A stretch of 7,882 nucleotides of DNA. Origin: an uncultured Beijerinckiaceae bacterium (GTDB lineage: Bacteria > Pseudomonadota > Alphaproteobacteria > Rhizobiales > Beijerinckiaceae). A program made the position numbers and the translations under genes. This document shows positions 1 to 5,955 of the stretch, in pieces; the first letter of the stretch is position 1; each line of letters opens with the position of its first letter. A model generated the notes under the pieces. That model saw only the letters and a list, made by a program, of their open reading frames with translations, did no database searches and was not told the origin of the DNA. The stretch covers positions 1-7,882 of the forward strand of contig CALMGA010000330.1 of the NCBI GenBank assembly GCA_937863205.1, read 5' to 3'.

Positions 1-72
1 AGCCGGCGCTATGACGAGAAGGCCCGAAGAAGTCCACTGACCGTCCACGGAAACGCGTCAATCCCAGCCTAA
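1..72 (+). other. Unrecognised open frame running in from outside the window
   Basis: The first frame is open from the window edge to a TAA at 70-72 and reads SRRYDEKARRSPLT and onwards, about 23 residues. Third positions are only moderately G/C-rich. I do not recognise a family. It could be the 3' end of a truncated gene cut by the mobile elements to its right, or chance. The opposite strand of this stretch has stops and also gives nothing recognisable. Confidence 0.15.
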
Positions 73-259
73 CGGCTCCGCCGCAGGTTGACCGTGCGGG
101 GCATCACCCCGACCGTCTTGGCGATTGAGCGCGTCGAGCGGTTTTGCGCCGCCAGCAAGACGGTACGGGCGCGCAGCACGTCACGCTGGGCACTTGTGGG
201 CGCGCGAAGCTTGGCTTCAAGAAGCGCCGTGTCGTCCAGCGTTAGCCGGACCTAACGGC
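68..259. repeat. 9-bp direct repeats CCTAACGGC flanking the IS630 remnant
   Basis: CCTAACGGC occurs at 68-76 and again at 251-259, so it bounds the IS630-type remnant on both sides. The two copies are 183 bp apart, exactly 61 codons, so each supplies the same in-frame TAG to the remnant on the minus strand. The right copy also forms a short palindrome (CGTTAG at 240-245, CTAACG at 252-257). IS630 elements normally duplicate only TA, so a 9-bp repeat is not their usual target duplication. It may mark a deletion junction, a second insertion event or chance. Confidence 0.4.
69..251 (-). pseudogene. IS630-family transposase N-terminal remnant
   Basis: On the minus strand, 60 codons (251 down to 72) are open, followed by a TAG at 71-69. 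The product reads LTLDDTALLEAKLRAPTSAQ, then RDVLRARTVLLAAQ, then STRSIAKTVGVMPRTVNLRR. This is the pattern of the N-terminal helix-turn-helix region of IS630-type transposases: an 'R.VLRARIVLLAA' helix, then 'S.R.IA..LGV...TV..WRRR'. No start codon remains, because an in-frame TAG lies at 254-252 just upstream. The DDE catalytic part is absent, since the frame stops right after the HTH. Only a DNA-binding fragment survives, so it is a dead relic. The family call rests on motif resemblance by eye. Confidence 0.6.
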
Positions 260-272
260 ATCGGGAATCATG

Positions 273-293
273 CTCAGAGTCCGTCCGGGATCA
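273..293 (+). repeat. Left terminal inverted repeat of the IS5 element
   Basis: It starts CTCAGAGTCCGTCCGGGA and pairs with the reverse complement of 1189-1209 (CTGAGTGTCCGTCCGAGA), both followed by N-CA. Seventeen of 21 positions match, and GTCCGTCCG is a perfect core. Confidence 0.6.
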
Positions 294-1132
294 TTTTGAG
301 CGTTGGCAGAGTTTTCGCAGCATGAGGCGAATGGAAGCCAAGTGCAAAAAGGCGAGCGCCTTGCGCGTCAAGCATTCCCCGTCTTTGGCCAGCCGACGAC
401 AGCGGTTCAGCCAGGCGATCGTGCGCTCCACGAGCCAACGCTTGGGCAACAGCACGAAGCCCCTGGCGGTGTCGGAGCGCTTGACGATCTCCACCTCGAC
501 CGAGCGACAGACCCGGCGCACGCCGGCCTGGAACGCCGGTCCCTGGTCGCCGCCGTCGGCGTACAGCTTGAGAAGGAACGGATACAAAGCAAACAACGTG
601 GCCATCACCAGCACGCCACCGTCGTGGTCCTGAGTATCAGCCGCATGCACGACCGCGTGCATCAGCAAGCCCTGCGTGTCGACCAGGACGTGGCGCTTCC
701 TGCCCTTGATCTTCTTGCCCGCCTCATAGCCCGACGGGTCGACGCGAGCCCCTCTTTTTCCGCGCTCTTGACACTCCCGCTGTCAATGATCGCCGCCGTC
801 GGGCTGGCCTCGCGTCCGGTCGCCTCGCGGCAGGCGACGTACAGCGTGTGGTGCAGGCGCTTCAGTGCTCCATCATGGTCCCAAAGGTCGAAGGTGCCGT
901 GCACCGTGCTTTTCGGCGGCAGATCCTTGGGCATCGCCCGCCACTGACACCTCGTGCCCAGCACGACCATCCGCCCGTTGACCACCTCGCGCAGGTCGAC
1001 GCTGCGCTTGTTGCCGCCGCGCTTGGCCGGCGGGATCAGCGGCGCGACCAGCGCCCATTCCTCGTCGGTCAGGTCGGTAGGATAGCGCAGCTTGCTGCGG
1101 TCGTAACAACCCCGGTTCCCACTCGTCCACAT
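291..1132 (-). CDS. IS5-family transposase, two overlapping frames joined by -1 frameshift
   Basis: This is a DDE transposase that would cut and join the ends of its own element. The first frame (ATG at 1132, preceded by GAACGAGG) carries the IS427-group N-terminus: LTDEEWALVAPLIPPAKRGG, REVVNG, CQWRAMPKDLPP, and the first catalytic Asp in AAIIDSGSVKSAEK. Past the A5 run at 755-759 the conserved reading moves to the -1 frame: ARVDPSGYEAGKKIKGRKRH, LLMHAVVHAADTQDHDGGVL, LYADGGDQGP with the second Asp, then LVERTIAWLNRCRRLAKD with the Glu, and a TGA at 293-291. Joined by one -1 shift it is about 280 residues, normal for the group. Such A-run frameshifting is known in IS427-group elements, so it is probably programmed, but the run is only five A and the heptamer is imperfect, so a simple mutation is possible. 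Two departures from the usual sequence are Asp where the family has Tyr in DGGYQGP, and Gly where it has Trp after LAKD. Either may impair activity. Confidence 0.8.
752..765 (-). other. Putative -1 frameshift window in IS5 transposase
   Basis: The minus strand reads GCGGAAAAAGAGGGG around here. First-frame codons are GCG GAA AAA GAG. Slipping the AAA codon back by one base re-pairs perfectly and continues as AGA GGG GCT, which restores the conserved product. GAA to GGA does not re-pair well, so this is weaker than the classical A-AAA-AAG site. Confidence 0.45.
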
Positions 1133-1188
1133 CGGCAGCCTCGTTCCCTGGCCACCTCTGAATCACAAGCCGCTCAGTCCGTTCCGCT

Positions 1189-1209
1189 TGTTCTCGGACG
1201 GACACTCAG
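1189..1209 (-). repeat. Right terminal inverted repeat of the IS5 element
   Basis: This is the inverted partner of the repeat at 273-293. It lies upstream of the transposase start on the minus strand and marks the promoter-proximal end of the element. Confidence 0.6.
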
Positions 1210-1286
1210 TGCCGAAGCACGAGTCAGCGTCCAAGGAAAGCTGGTACTAGGGATCTGCGGACGGGCCCACACGCCACGGGAGTAGG

Positions 1287-1370
1287 ATGAAACTTCGGCG
1301 CATCTCCTTCCCGCTCGTGCGGAGTTCGCGCCATCTCCGCCGGCGGGCGATGCGTCGCTGCGCGGGTTGA
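1287..1370 (+). CDS. 27-codon arginine-rich small frame upstream of the GINT1-like gene
   Basis: An ATG at 1287, preceded by a good ribosome-binding sequence (GGGAGTAGG), opens a 27-codon frame. It reads MKLRRISFPLVRSSRHL, then RRRAMRRCAG, and ends with TGA at 1368-1370. The last A of that stop is the first base of the next gene's ATG (TGATG). Nine of 27 residues are Arg. The following gene has no Shine-Dalgarno sequence of its own, so this frame could be a leader that brings ribosomes to it by termination-reinitiation. Alternatively the arginine bias simply reflects GC-rich non-coding sequence, or it is the remnant of a longer N-terminus. I do not recognise it as any known peptide. Confidence 0.3.
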   Translation: MKLRRISFPLVRSSRHLRRRAMRRCAG

Positions 1371-2833
1371 TGTCTCCTCGAAGCGTCGTCCTGCGCTGCC
1401 CGCAGCCGGCGCGCCAGTGGCACCGGCAGCTCTGCGAGCGCCTTCGCGGGGCTGGGCTCGACGTTGAAATGCGCCGGGGCGCGCCGGTGACACTGGACCG
1501 GGCTCAGCGCTTCATGCTGCGCTGCGAGGCTTGGCTCGGCCGGCGATCGGCGGCGATGCAGGTGATCCCGCCGCCAATCGATCCGGTCAGCGGCGACGCG
1601 TCGCGTCCGGTGCTGGTCCTCGATGGCGGCGAGGGGCCTTCCGGCTCGCTTCATCCCCTCTTCGAAGGCGAGAGCGGGGTCGAGCGGCTGTTCAGGTGCC
1701 TGCTGGAAGGACGTGCGCCCCGCCTCGCCGTGGCGAGGATCGATGCGACGGGGACCGGGATCCTGAGCGAGGGCCTCCCCGCCCTCAGGGATCCTTCGCT
1801 CCTCTCGACCTCGCTCGACGACTGCTACGACCGGCTGATCTGCCTAATCGCGGCGGCGCTGCTGGCACCTTCGCACAATCCTCCGGCCCTCGGCCGTTCG
1901 CCGCGCAGGCTGCACTTTCCCTTGGACACCCCGGCCGGCTTCCTCCTACACGGTCTCGTGGGCAAAGCCGTCCGACGCCTCGTCCCCCGCAGGGAGCATT
2001 GGCGGGTTGCCGCAAGGCCCCGCGGCGCGGATGGTTCAAGCCTGCACGTCCTCCCCGACGACGGCGCGCGGTACTACGCCGATCCCTTCCCCCTGCTCAG
2101 CGACGGGCGGCTGCACGTCTTCTTCGAGAACCTTCCCTCCGCGAGCCGACGCGGCGTCATTTCGGCGGCGGTCCTGAGCGAGACCGGCTTTTCCCGGCCG
2201 ATCGAGGTACTCGCCCGGCCCTACCACCTGTCCTACCCCTTCGTCTTCGCCGAGGGCGGCGAGATTTACATGATGCCGGAGTCGGCCGACGTGCGCCGCC
2301 TGGAGCTGTATCGCGCCGCCCCCTTTCCGGAGCGTTGGGAACTCGCCGGCGTGCTCCTCGAAGGGGTCGCGGTCGCGGATGCGACGCTGATCCGGCACGG
2401 GGGACGATACTGGCTCTTCGCGACCTCGGCCGAACCGCCGGGCACGAGCTGGGACCGGCTACTCCTCTTCCACTCGCCGGCGCTGCAGGGTCCGTGGCGG
2501 GCCCACCGCCGAAATCCCGTTCTGATCGACGCCGGTGCTGCCCGTCCCGCCGGCCGGATGTGGCACGAGGGCGACCAGCTGATGCGCGTCGCGATGGACT
2601 GCCGGGGCGGCTACGGAAACGGCGTGGTGGTGCTTCGCGTCGACCGCCTCGACCCCGACGGCTACGCGCAGACGCCGGTCGCCTCCGTGGACGTTCCCCC
2701 CGGCGCCGACGGCCTGCACACCTTCAACAGCTGCGCCGGTTACGACCTCTTCGACCTTCGCGACGGGCGTTCCAGCCCTGGACGCAGGGCGGGCGTCAGG
2801 CCGGGTTCGCGGTACCGCCTCTTCAGCGACTGA
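1370..2833 (+). CDS. GINT1 N-terminal-domain family protein (glucosamine inositolphosphorylceramide transferase-like)
   Basis: The product has 487 residues. The C-terminal half (about 205-465) has the motif series of the bacterial proteins annotated by the plant GINT1 N-terminal domain, a five-bladed, GH43-like beta-propeller: YYADPFPLLSDGRLHVFFE (235-253), RGVISAAV, PYHLSYPFVF (284-293), GGEIYMMPES (296-305), LELYRAAPFPERWE, ADATLIRHGGRYWLFATS, LFHSPALQGPWRAHRRNPV, ARPAGRMW (391-398) and DCRGGYGNGV (410-419). The N-terminal 200 residues (VVLRCPQPARQWHRQLCERL onward) resemble the less conserved front part seen in longer family members. No signal peptide or membrane helix is obvious, so it is probably cytosolic or peripheral. 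In bacteria the family is often near polysaccharide or glycolipid genes, but the reaction is not established, and transfer of a sugar to a lipid is by analogy only. I prefer ATG 1370 over the adjacent TTG 1367 because of the TGATG junction with the small upstream frame. The stop overlaps the end of the convergent TadG gene by 11 bp. Confidence 0.75.
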   Translation: MSPRSVVLRCPQPARQWHRQLCERLRGAGLDVEMRRGAPVTLDRAQRFMLRCEAWLGRRSAAMQVIPPPIDPVSGDASRPVLVLDGGEGPSGSLHPLFEGESGVERLFRCLLEGRAPRLAVARIDATGTGILSEGLPALRDPSLLSTSLDDCYDRLICLIAAALLAPSHNPPALGRSPRRLHFPLDTPAGFLLHGLVGKAVRRLVPRREHWRVAARPRGADGSSLHVLPDDGARYYADPFPLLSDGRLHVFFENLPSASRRGVISAAVLSETGFSRPIEVLARPYHLSYPFVFAEGGEIYMMPESADVRRLELYRAAPFPERWELAGVLLEGVAVADATLIRHGGRYWLFATSAEPPGTSWDRLLLFHSPALQGPWRAHRRNPVLIDAGAARPAGRMWHEGDQLMRVAMDCRGGYGNGVVVLRVDRLDPDGYAQTPVASVDVPPGADGLHTFNSCAGYDLFDLRDGRSSPGRRAGVRPGSRYRLFSD

Positions 2834-4277
2834 GATGGGCGACCTGCACCGCCTGGGCGAACATCGCGTTCAGGGCCGCCGTGATGTCGGCGGGGGTGTT
2901 GGCCGTGTAGAAGAAGCCGGACGAGGCGCATTGCGCGAGGTTGGTCGGGAGGTTGATGATCGCGGCGTTGGCTGCGGCGTTCTCGTTGAAGGGGTCGGTT
3001 TTGTAGCTCAGCGGCGTGTAGGGGATGTACAGGATCGAGATCGTGGCACCGGCCGCCTTGAGCGCCGAGCACTGCGCCGGCGTCATGGCCGTGGGGGATC
3101 GCAGGCCGTCGAAGAAGGACGCGTTGTAGCCGAGGTACTGCGAGGGTGCGCCGGTGTAGTTGTAGCGGCCGTATTGGACGTCGGCGTAGTGCTGGGGATT
3201 TTCCATTCCGTCCGTGATCAGGAAGACGAACGGCTTCGGCTTGATCGCGGCCGAGCCGTCGCCGTAGACCTGCACCGTGCCCTGCATTTGGGTGAAGATC
3301 GAGTTGGCATCGTAGGTGCTCGACCCGAGGTTGGTGCCGCCGCTGCCGGTGCCCGTCGAGGGATCGTTGCCGGTGGTGAGCTGGGACGAGCCGATGTCGA
3401 GGAGCTGGGTGAAGGCCGTCGGCGTCGAGCTGCCGCAGGTGGCCAGCGTCGACAGGCTGGCGGTGTTGGCGGTCAGGGCGGCCAGGGTGGTCATCCGGGT
3501 GATGAAGGGATAGAGGCCGATCCGGTACTGGTTGGGGACGGCCGGCGTCGACGCCTGGGTGATCAGGGAGCAGACGGCGGTGTTGACCGCCCCCGAGCGA
3601 AGCTGGATGCCGTAGAGCTGGGCCAGCGTGTAGCCGGTGTAGCCCGGAAAGTGGCAGGCGAATTGGCACCCCTGCTGGTAGACCGCATAGCTGTCGAAGT
3701 TGATGCCGGCAAGCTGCGTCTGGCCGGCCGCCGTCGAGGGCAGCCCCATCGATCCCGACACGTCGATGAGCAAGTAGAAGTCGAGGTAGCTGGGCAGGTC
3801 CGCCGAGGCGGCGGCGACGCCCGAAACGGCGAACTGCGGGACCCCGAACAGGCGACCGAAGTTGTTCTGGGTCGCCGTGGCATAGGTCACGGTCGCGGCA
3901 AAGGTCTGGTTGGTCCGGGTCAGGACGATCGTCGGCGTCGGGGTCTGCGCGAAGGCGATCGAACCGGCGTTGACGCTGAAGGCGCTGAGGGCGCGGCTGG
4001 TGCCGGCGGCGATGGCATCGCTCGTCGCGTTGTTGTCGCTCGGATTGGCGGCGATGTAGGCCTTCGCCGTTGCCACGGCGGCGAGCGCGGCCGTGTCGGC
4101 GGCGTTGTCGAGCTTGCTCTTGTCGGTGATCGCCACGCCGTAATCGAGTCCCAGGCCGACGAGGCCGATCATCGGAACGAGGCAGAGGGCGAACGTCATG
4201 CTGACGTTGCCGGCTTCACACGGCAGCAGCGGCCGGGCACGCAAGCGGCAGCGAGCGGACGTCAGTAGCCTGGGCAT
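2823..4277 (-). CDS. TadG-like pilus assembly protein with von Willebrand A domain
   Basis: The product has 484 residues and is the third gene of the Tad mini-operon. Residues 22-47 (AGNVSMTFALCLVPMIGLVG and the following LGLDYG) form the single membrane segment and N-terminal motif of TadG-like proteins, followed by the usual KLDNAADTAALAA helix at 55-67. A von Willebrand A domain spans roughly 165-480. Its metal-binding (MIDAS) set looks complete: DVSGS at 172-176, Thr in GGTN (315) and Asp in FLITDG (356). Six cysteines (204, 208, 236, 281, 403, 450) suggest disulfides in the periplasm. TadG proteins are envelope-anchored factors of tight-adherence pilus systems, and the VWA domain is thought to mediate protein contacts. 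I chose the ATG at 4277 because it overlaps the end of the preceding gene by 16 bp and places the membrane segment near the N-terminus. Upstream in-frame sequence back to 4550 is only the shadow of that gene. The C-terminus NAMFAQAVQVAHLSR ends at a TGA inside the convergent gene. Confidence 0.85.
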   Translation of the reverse strand: MPRLLTSARCRLRARPLLPCEAGNVSMTFALCLVPMIGLVGLGLDYGVAITDKSKLDNAADTAALAAVATAKAYIAANPSDNNATSDAIAAGTSRALSAFSVNAGSIAFAQTPTPTIVLTRTNQTFAATVTYATATQNNFGRLFGVPQFAVSGVAAASADLPSYLDFYLLIDVSGSMGLPSTAAGQTQLAGINFDSYAVYQQGCQFACHFPGYTGYTLAQLYGIQLRSGAVNTAVCSLITQASTPAVPNQYRIGLYPFITRMTTLAALTANTASLSTLATCGSSTPTAFTQLLDIGSSQLTTGNDPSTGTGSGGTNLGSSTYDANSIFTQMQGTVQVYGDGSAAIKPKPFVFLITDGMENPQHYADVQYGRYNYTGAPSQYLGYNASFFDGLRSPTAMTPAQCSALKAAGATISILYIPYTPLSYKTDPFNENAAANAAIINLPTNLAQCASSGFFYTANTPADITAALNAMFAQAVQVAHLSR

Positions 4278-4984
4278 CTTATCGCGATCCCGTCGGTGTT
4301 GGTCGTGTCGTAGTTGATCAGGCTGGCGTAGCGCGGCTGCACGTAGACGGAGCGGGCGATGCGGATCGCCGGCAGGAATGCGTTGCCGAAGCTCGGATGA
4401 AAGGTGAACACCACGTCGATCACGACGAGCGATCCCGGACCGAACACGGCCTGCGGCAGCGTGGTCCGGCTCGGCACCGTGCCAGTGGAGGCGAGCTGCG
4501 GCACGCCGCAGGCCCGGTAGTTGCTGCCCACCGTTCCCGTGCTGGTCCAAACGACGCTGGCGAGGTAGCAGGCGCTCTGGTTCGATCCGCTGCAGCCGTT
4601 CGACACCTGCGTGAACTGGATGCCGGCGTAATCAATGGTGATGTCCTGCCACCACGCCAAGCTCTGGCGGGCGGCGTCCTGCATCAGGTAGGGAAAGACG
4701 ACGAGGCCGGCATCGAAGCTGAAATGGATGTCGAGCTGGTTGACCGTGGCAACCGTCGAGCCGCTGGGTGGCGTGGCCTGCGAGATCATCTCGCTGATGG
4801 AGGCGGCGAGCAGCTCGACCTTCCGGACCGCCCGGACATAGGTCACCACCTGGAGGCCGAACAGCATCAGCACGGTCAGAACGGGAAAGACGGCCGCGAA
4901 TTCCACCGCCGCCACGCCCCCGTCGGACCCAACGAAGCCGCGTCGGCGGGCATGGCACGGCATTGACGGAACGGGGGACGCCAT
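4262..4984 (-). CDS. TadE/TadF-like pseudopilin
   Basis: The product has 240 residues and is the second gene of the operon. Residues 11-50 hold a type IV pilin-like leader: a basic stretch HARRRGF, then GSDGG followed by VAAVEFAAVFPVLTVLMLFG. Cleavage by the Tad prepilin peptidase after Gly23 would leave Glu at position +5 (E28) and Phe at +6, as in TadE/TadF pseudopilins. A single hydrophobic helix (about 29-50) follows. The periplasmic part continues with the KVELLAASISEMISQAT region typical of the family, then a Ser/Thr-rich beta segment with Cys at 131, 139, 159 and 237, probably disulfide-bonded. The ATG at 4984 shares one base with the stop of the TadE gene (TGATG), which indicates translational coupling. 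A later Met (residue 8) is possible but would lose the coupling. Minor pseudopilins of this sort are needed for Flp pilus assembly and adhesion. Confidence 0.78.
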   Translation of the reverse strand: MASPVPSMPCHARRRGFVGSDGGVAAVEFAAVFPVLTVLMLFGLQVVTYVRAVRKVELLAASISEMISQATPPSGSTVATVNQLDIHFSFDAGLVVFPYLMQDAARQSLAWWQDITIDYAGIQFTQVSNGCSGSNQSACYLASVVWTSTGTVGSNYRACGVPQLASTGTVPSRTTLPQAVFGPGSLVVIDVVFTFHPSFGNAFLPAIRIARSVYVQPRYASLINYDTTNTDGIAIRCPGY

Positions 4985-5529
4985 CAGTACTGCTCGTTGC
5001 GGAAAGCGGCCGTGGCGACGATCAGGAAGGCGGGTGCGCCGTTGAAGGTCGCGCCGCCGCCGAACATCCTGGCGAACACGGCGGGCATGAACGTCACGGG
5101 GTAGACGAGCTGGAGATATTCATAACTCTGCCGCGAGCCGGGGCTGTAGGTGCTCGACGCATCGCTTAGGGCCGGCATCAGCAGCGCGGTCGCGGAACTG
5201 TTGACGAAGGCATAGTAGCCGGCCGGCTGCGCCGCTTCCGTCACCGTCTGCAGGTTGACGAAAACGTTGGAGCAGTTGATCGAGGATGTCAGGTAGGGAC
5301 AGACAATCGTGGACTTGAAGGCGGCCTGCGCGACGCTGTTCTGCTGGACGTAGCCTGTCATCACCTGGCGGGCGGCCTTGCCGGCCGCGTAGTCCAGCGA
5401 AAAAGTCAGGTACATGATGAGCGACGCCGTCATGATGAACAAGATGGTGGCCAGCAACGCGAAGGCGACGAGGGCGAACTCGATGGACGTGGCTCCGCGC
5501 CTGTGCCGGAGAAAAGCGATCATCATCAT
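4984..5529 (-). CDS. TadE-like pseudopilin
   Basis: The product has 181 residues and is the first gene of the Tad mini-operon. The N-terminus MMMIAFLRHRRG is a short basic leader ending in Gly12. It is followed by ATSIEFALVAFALLATILFI, with Glu17 at +5 and Phe18 at +6 after the expected prepilin-peptidase cut, then a membrane helix to about residue 43. AAGKAARQVMTGYVQ (48-62) is the characteristic TadE stretch after the helix. The C-terminal FLIVATAAFRNEQY matches the usual 'AFRNEP' ending. Cys77 and Cys86 could form a disulfide. Three ATG codons in a row (5529-5521) start the gene. I see no good Shine-Dalgarno sequence ahead of them, and the stretch just upstream is complementary to them. 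The stop overlaps the next gene (TGATG). No Flp pilin or tad ATPase genes are adjacent, so this trio relies on a core tad locus elsewhere, if one exists. Confidence 0.82.
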   Translation of the reverse strand: MMMIAFLRHRRGATSIEFALVAFALLATILFIMTASLIMYLTFSLDYAAGKAARQVMTGYVQQNSVAQAAFKSTIVCPYLTSSINCSNVFVNLQTVTEAAQPAGYYAFVNSSATALLMPALSDASSTYSPGSRQSYEYLQLVYPVTFMPAVFARMFGGGATFNGAPAFLIVATAAFRNEQY

Positions 5530-5567
5530 GGATGCTAGCTAGGCCGGCAGATCTTAAGAGATGATGA
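5520..5567 (-). promoter_or_regulatory. Inverted repeat covering the triple-ATG start of the TadE gene
   Basis: In the minus-strand transcript, TCATCATC (5567-5560) lies 32 bases ahead of GATGATGA (5527-5520), which is part of the ATGATGATGA start region. The eight bases are perfectly complementary. Pairing would hide the initiation codons and give a translation switch or an mRNA stabiliser. No Shine-Dalgarno sequence is visible in between. The only -10-like hexamer nearby is TAAGAT (5556-5551), without a matching -35. The stem is A/T-rich in part and may be fortuitous because ATG repeats are self-similar. Confidence 0.25.
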
Positions 5568-5671
5568 CTTCCCTATCGTCAGACGTTGCTTTGCGGTTGC
5601 GAATAGAGATACTCATTCGCCGCGGAAACCCCGCACTCACGCAGGGGGTGGTCAGGCCCGTCGCGTGCCGT

Positions 5672-5955
5672 CAGGCACCGACGGTGCCGAGCACGGCGCT
5701 GAAGGCGTTCGGGTCCGAGGATTGCCGCTCTTGCGCACGATCGCCGAAGGTTTTGAGGCGCACCGCCGCGGCGTGCGGGCGCGGGCCGAGCGGCGTCGCC
5801 GCCGCGTCGGATGGCCTCGGCGCAGAACCACGGGCAAGGCAGCCGGACAGGCCACCAGCAGTCGGCGGTGCTGCTCGACGACGGGCTTGCCCTCCGGCAC
5901 CTCGATCTGCTCGTGCACGCCCGGCGTCAAAGCCGACCTACCTGCGTGTCGCCCG
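5672..5955 (-). pseudogene. Unrecognised gene 3' end with one frameshift
   Basis: On the minus strand two consecutive frames have the heavy third-position G/C bias of real genes here. The first covers about 5945-5835 and reads LTPGVHEQIEVPEGKPVVEQ then HRRLLVACPAALPVVL. The second covers about 5830-5675 and reads SDAAATPLGPRPHAAAVRLK then TFGDRAQERQSSDPNAFSAV then LGTVGA, ending at TGA 5674-5672. A single indel around 5810-5835 would join them into about 90 residues. The upstream end runs in frame into a transposase-like remnant with no start codon. I do not recognise a family. It is probably the C-terminus of a host gene cut off by an insertion element and then frameshifted. It points the same way as the tad operon and ends about 145 bp before the TadE start. 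Confidence 0.35.
5674..5688. repeat. Short hyphenated palindrome at the end of the unrecognised frame
   Basis: GGCACCG at 5674-5680 and CGGTGCC at 5682-5688 are perfect inverted copies around one base. As RNA the hairpin would keep about five pairs. It spans the last codons and the stop of the minus-strand remnant. No T-run follows on either strand, so an intrinsic terminator is not supported. Confidence 0.3.

Larger units (their letters stand above)
273..1209 (-). mobile_element. IS5-family (IS427-group) insertion sequence, near complete
   Basis: The element is defined by a two-frame IS5 transposase on the minus strand and by imperfect inverted repeats just outside it: left 273-293, right 1189-1209, 17 of 21 positions matching. 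The size, about 937 bp, is in the usual range for the IS427 group. The base pair TG precedes the left end (271-272) and follows the right end (1210-1211), possibly a 2-bp target duplication, though two bases prove little. The left repeat overlaps the transposase stop codon at 291-293, so no spare sequence follows the gene. The right repeat lies about 57 bp upstream of the transposase ATG. Exact ends are inferred from repeat symmetry only. It sits between an older IS630 remnant and a glycosyltransferase-like gene and disrupts nothing I can recognise. Confidence 0.75.

Noticed and set aside
303..947. A 214-codon plus-strand frame inside the IS5 element
   Set aside because: It is antisense to the two conserved transposase frames, and its composition fits a shadow.
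1531..2910. A 459-codon Arg/Pro-rich frame overlapping the GINT1-like gene
   Set aside because: It is low-complexity Arg/Pro/Ala sequence without motifs, in another frame of a clearly recognisable protein.
2740..3669. A 309-codon minus-strand frame rich in His, Pro and Arg
   Set aside because: It is a frame-shifted shadow of the TadG-like gene, with no start signal and no motifs.
2835..4268. A 477-codon open frame on the plus strand opposite the TadG-like gene
   Set aside because: It is dominated by Gly, Arg, Val and Ala with no recognisable motifs. The minus strand carries a full VWA domain with MIDAS residues, so this is a GC-rich antisense shadow.
5674..5688. Hairpin as a rho-independent terminator
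   Set aside because: No T-run follows on either strand, and the realistic stem is only about five pairs.
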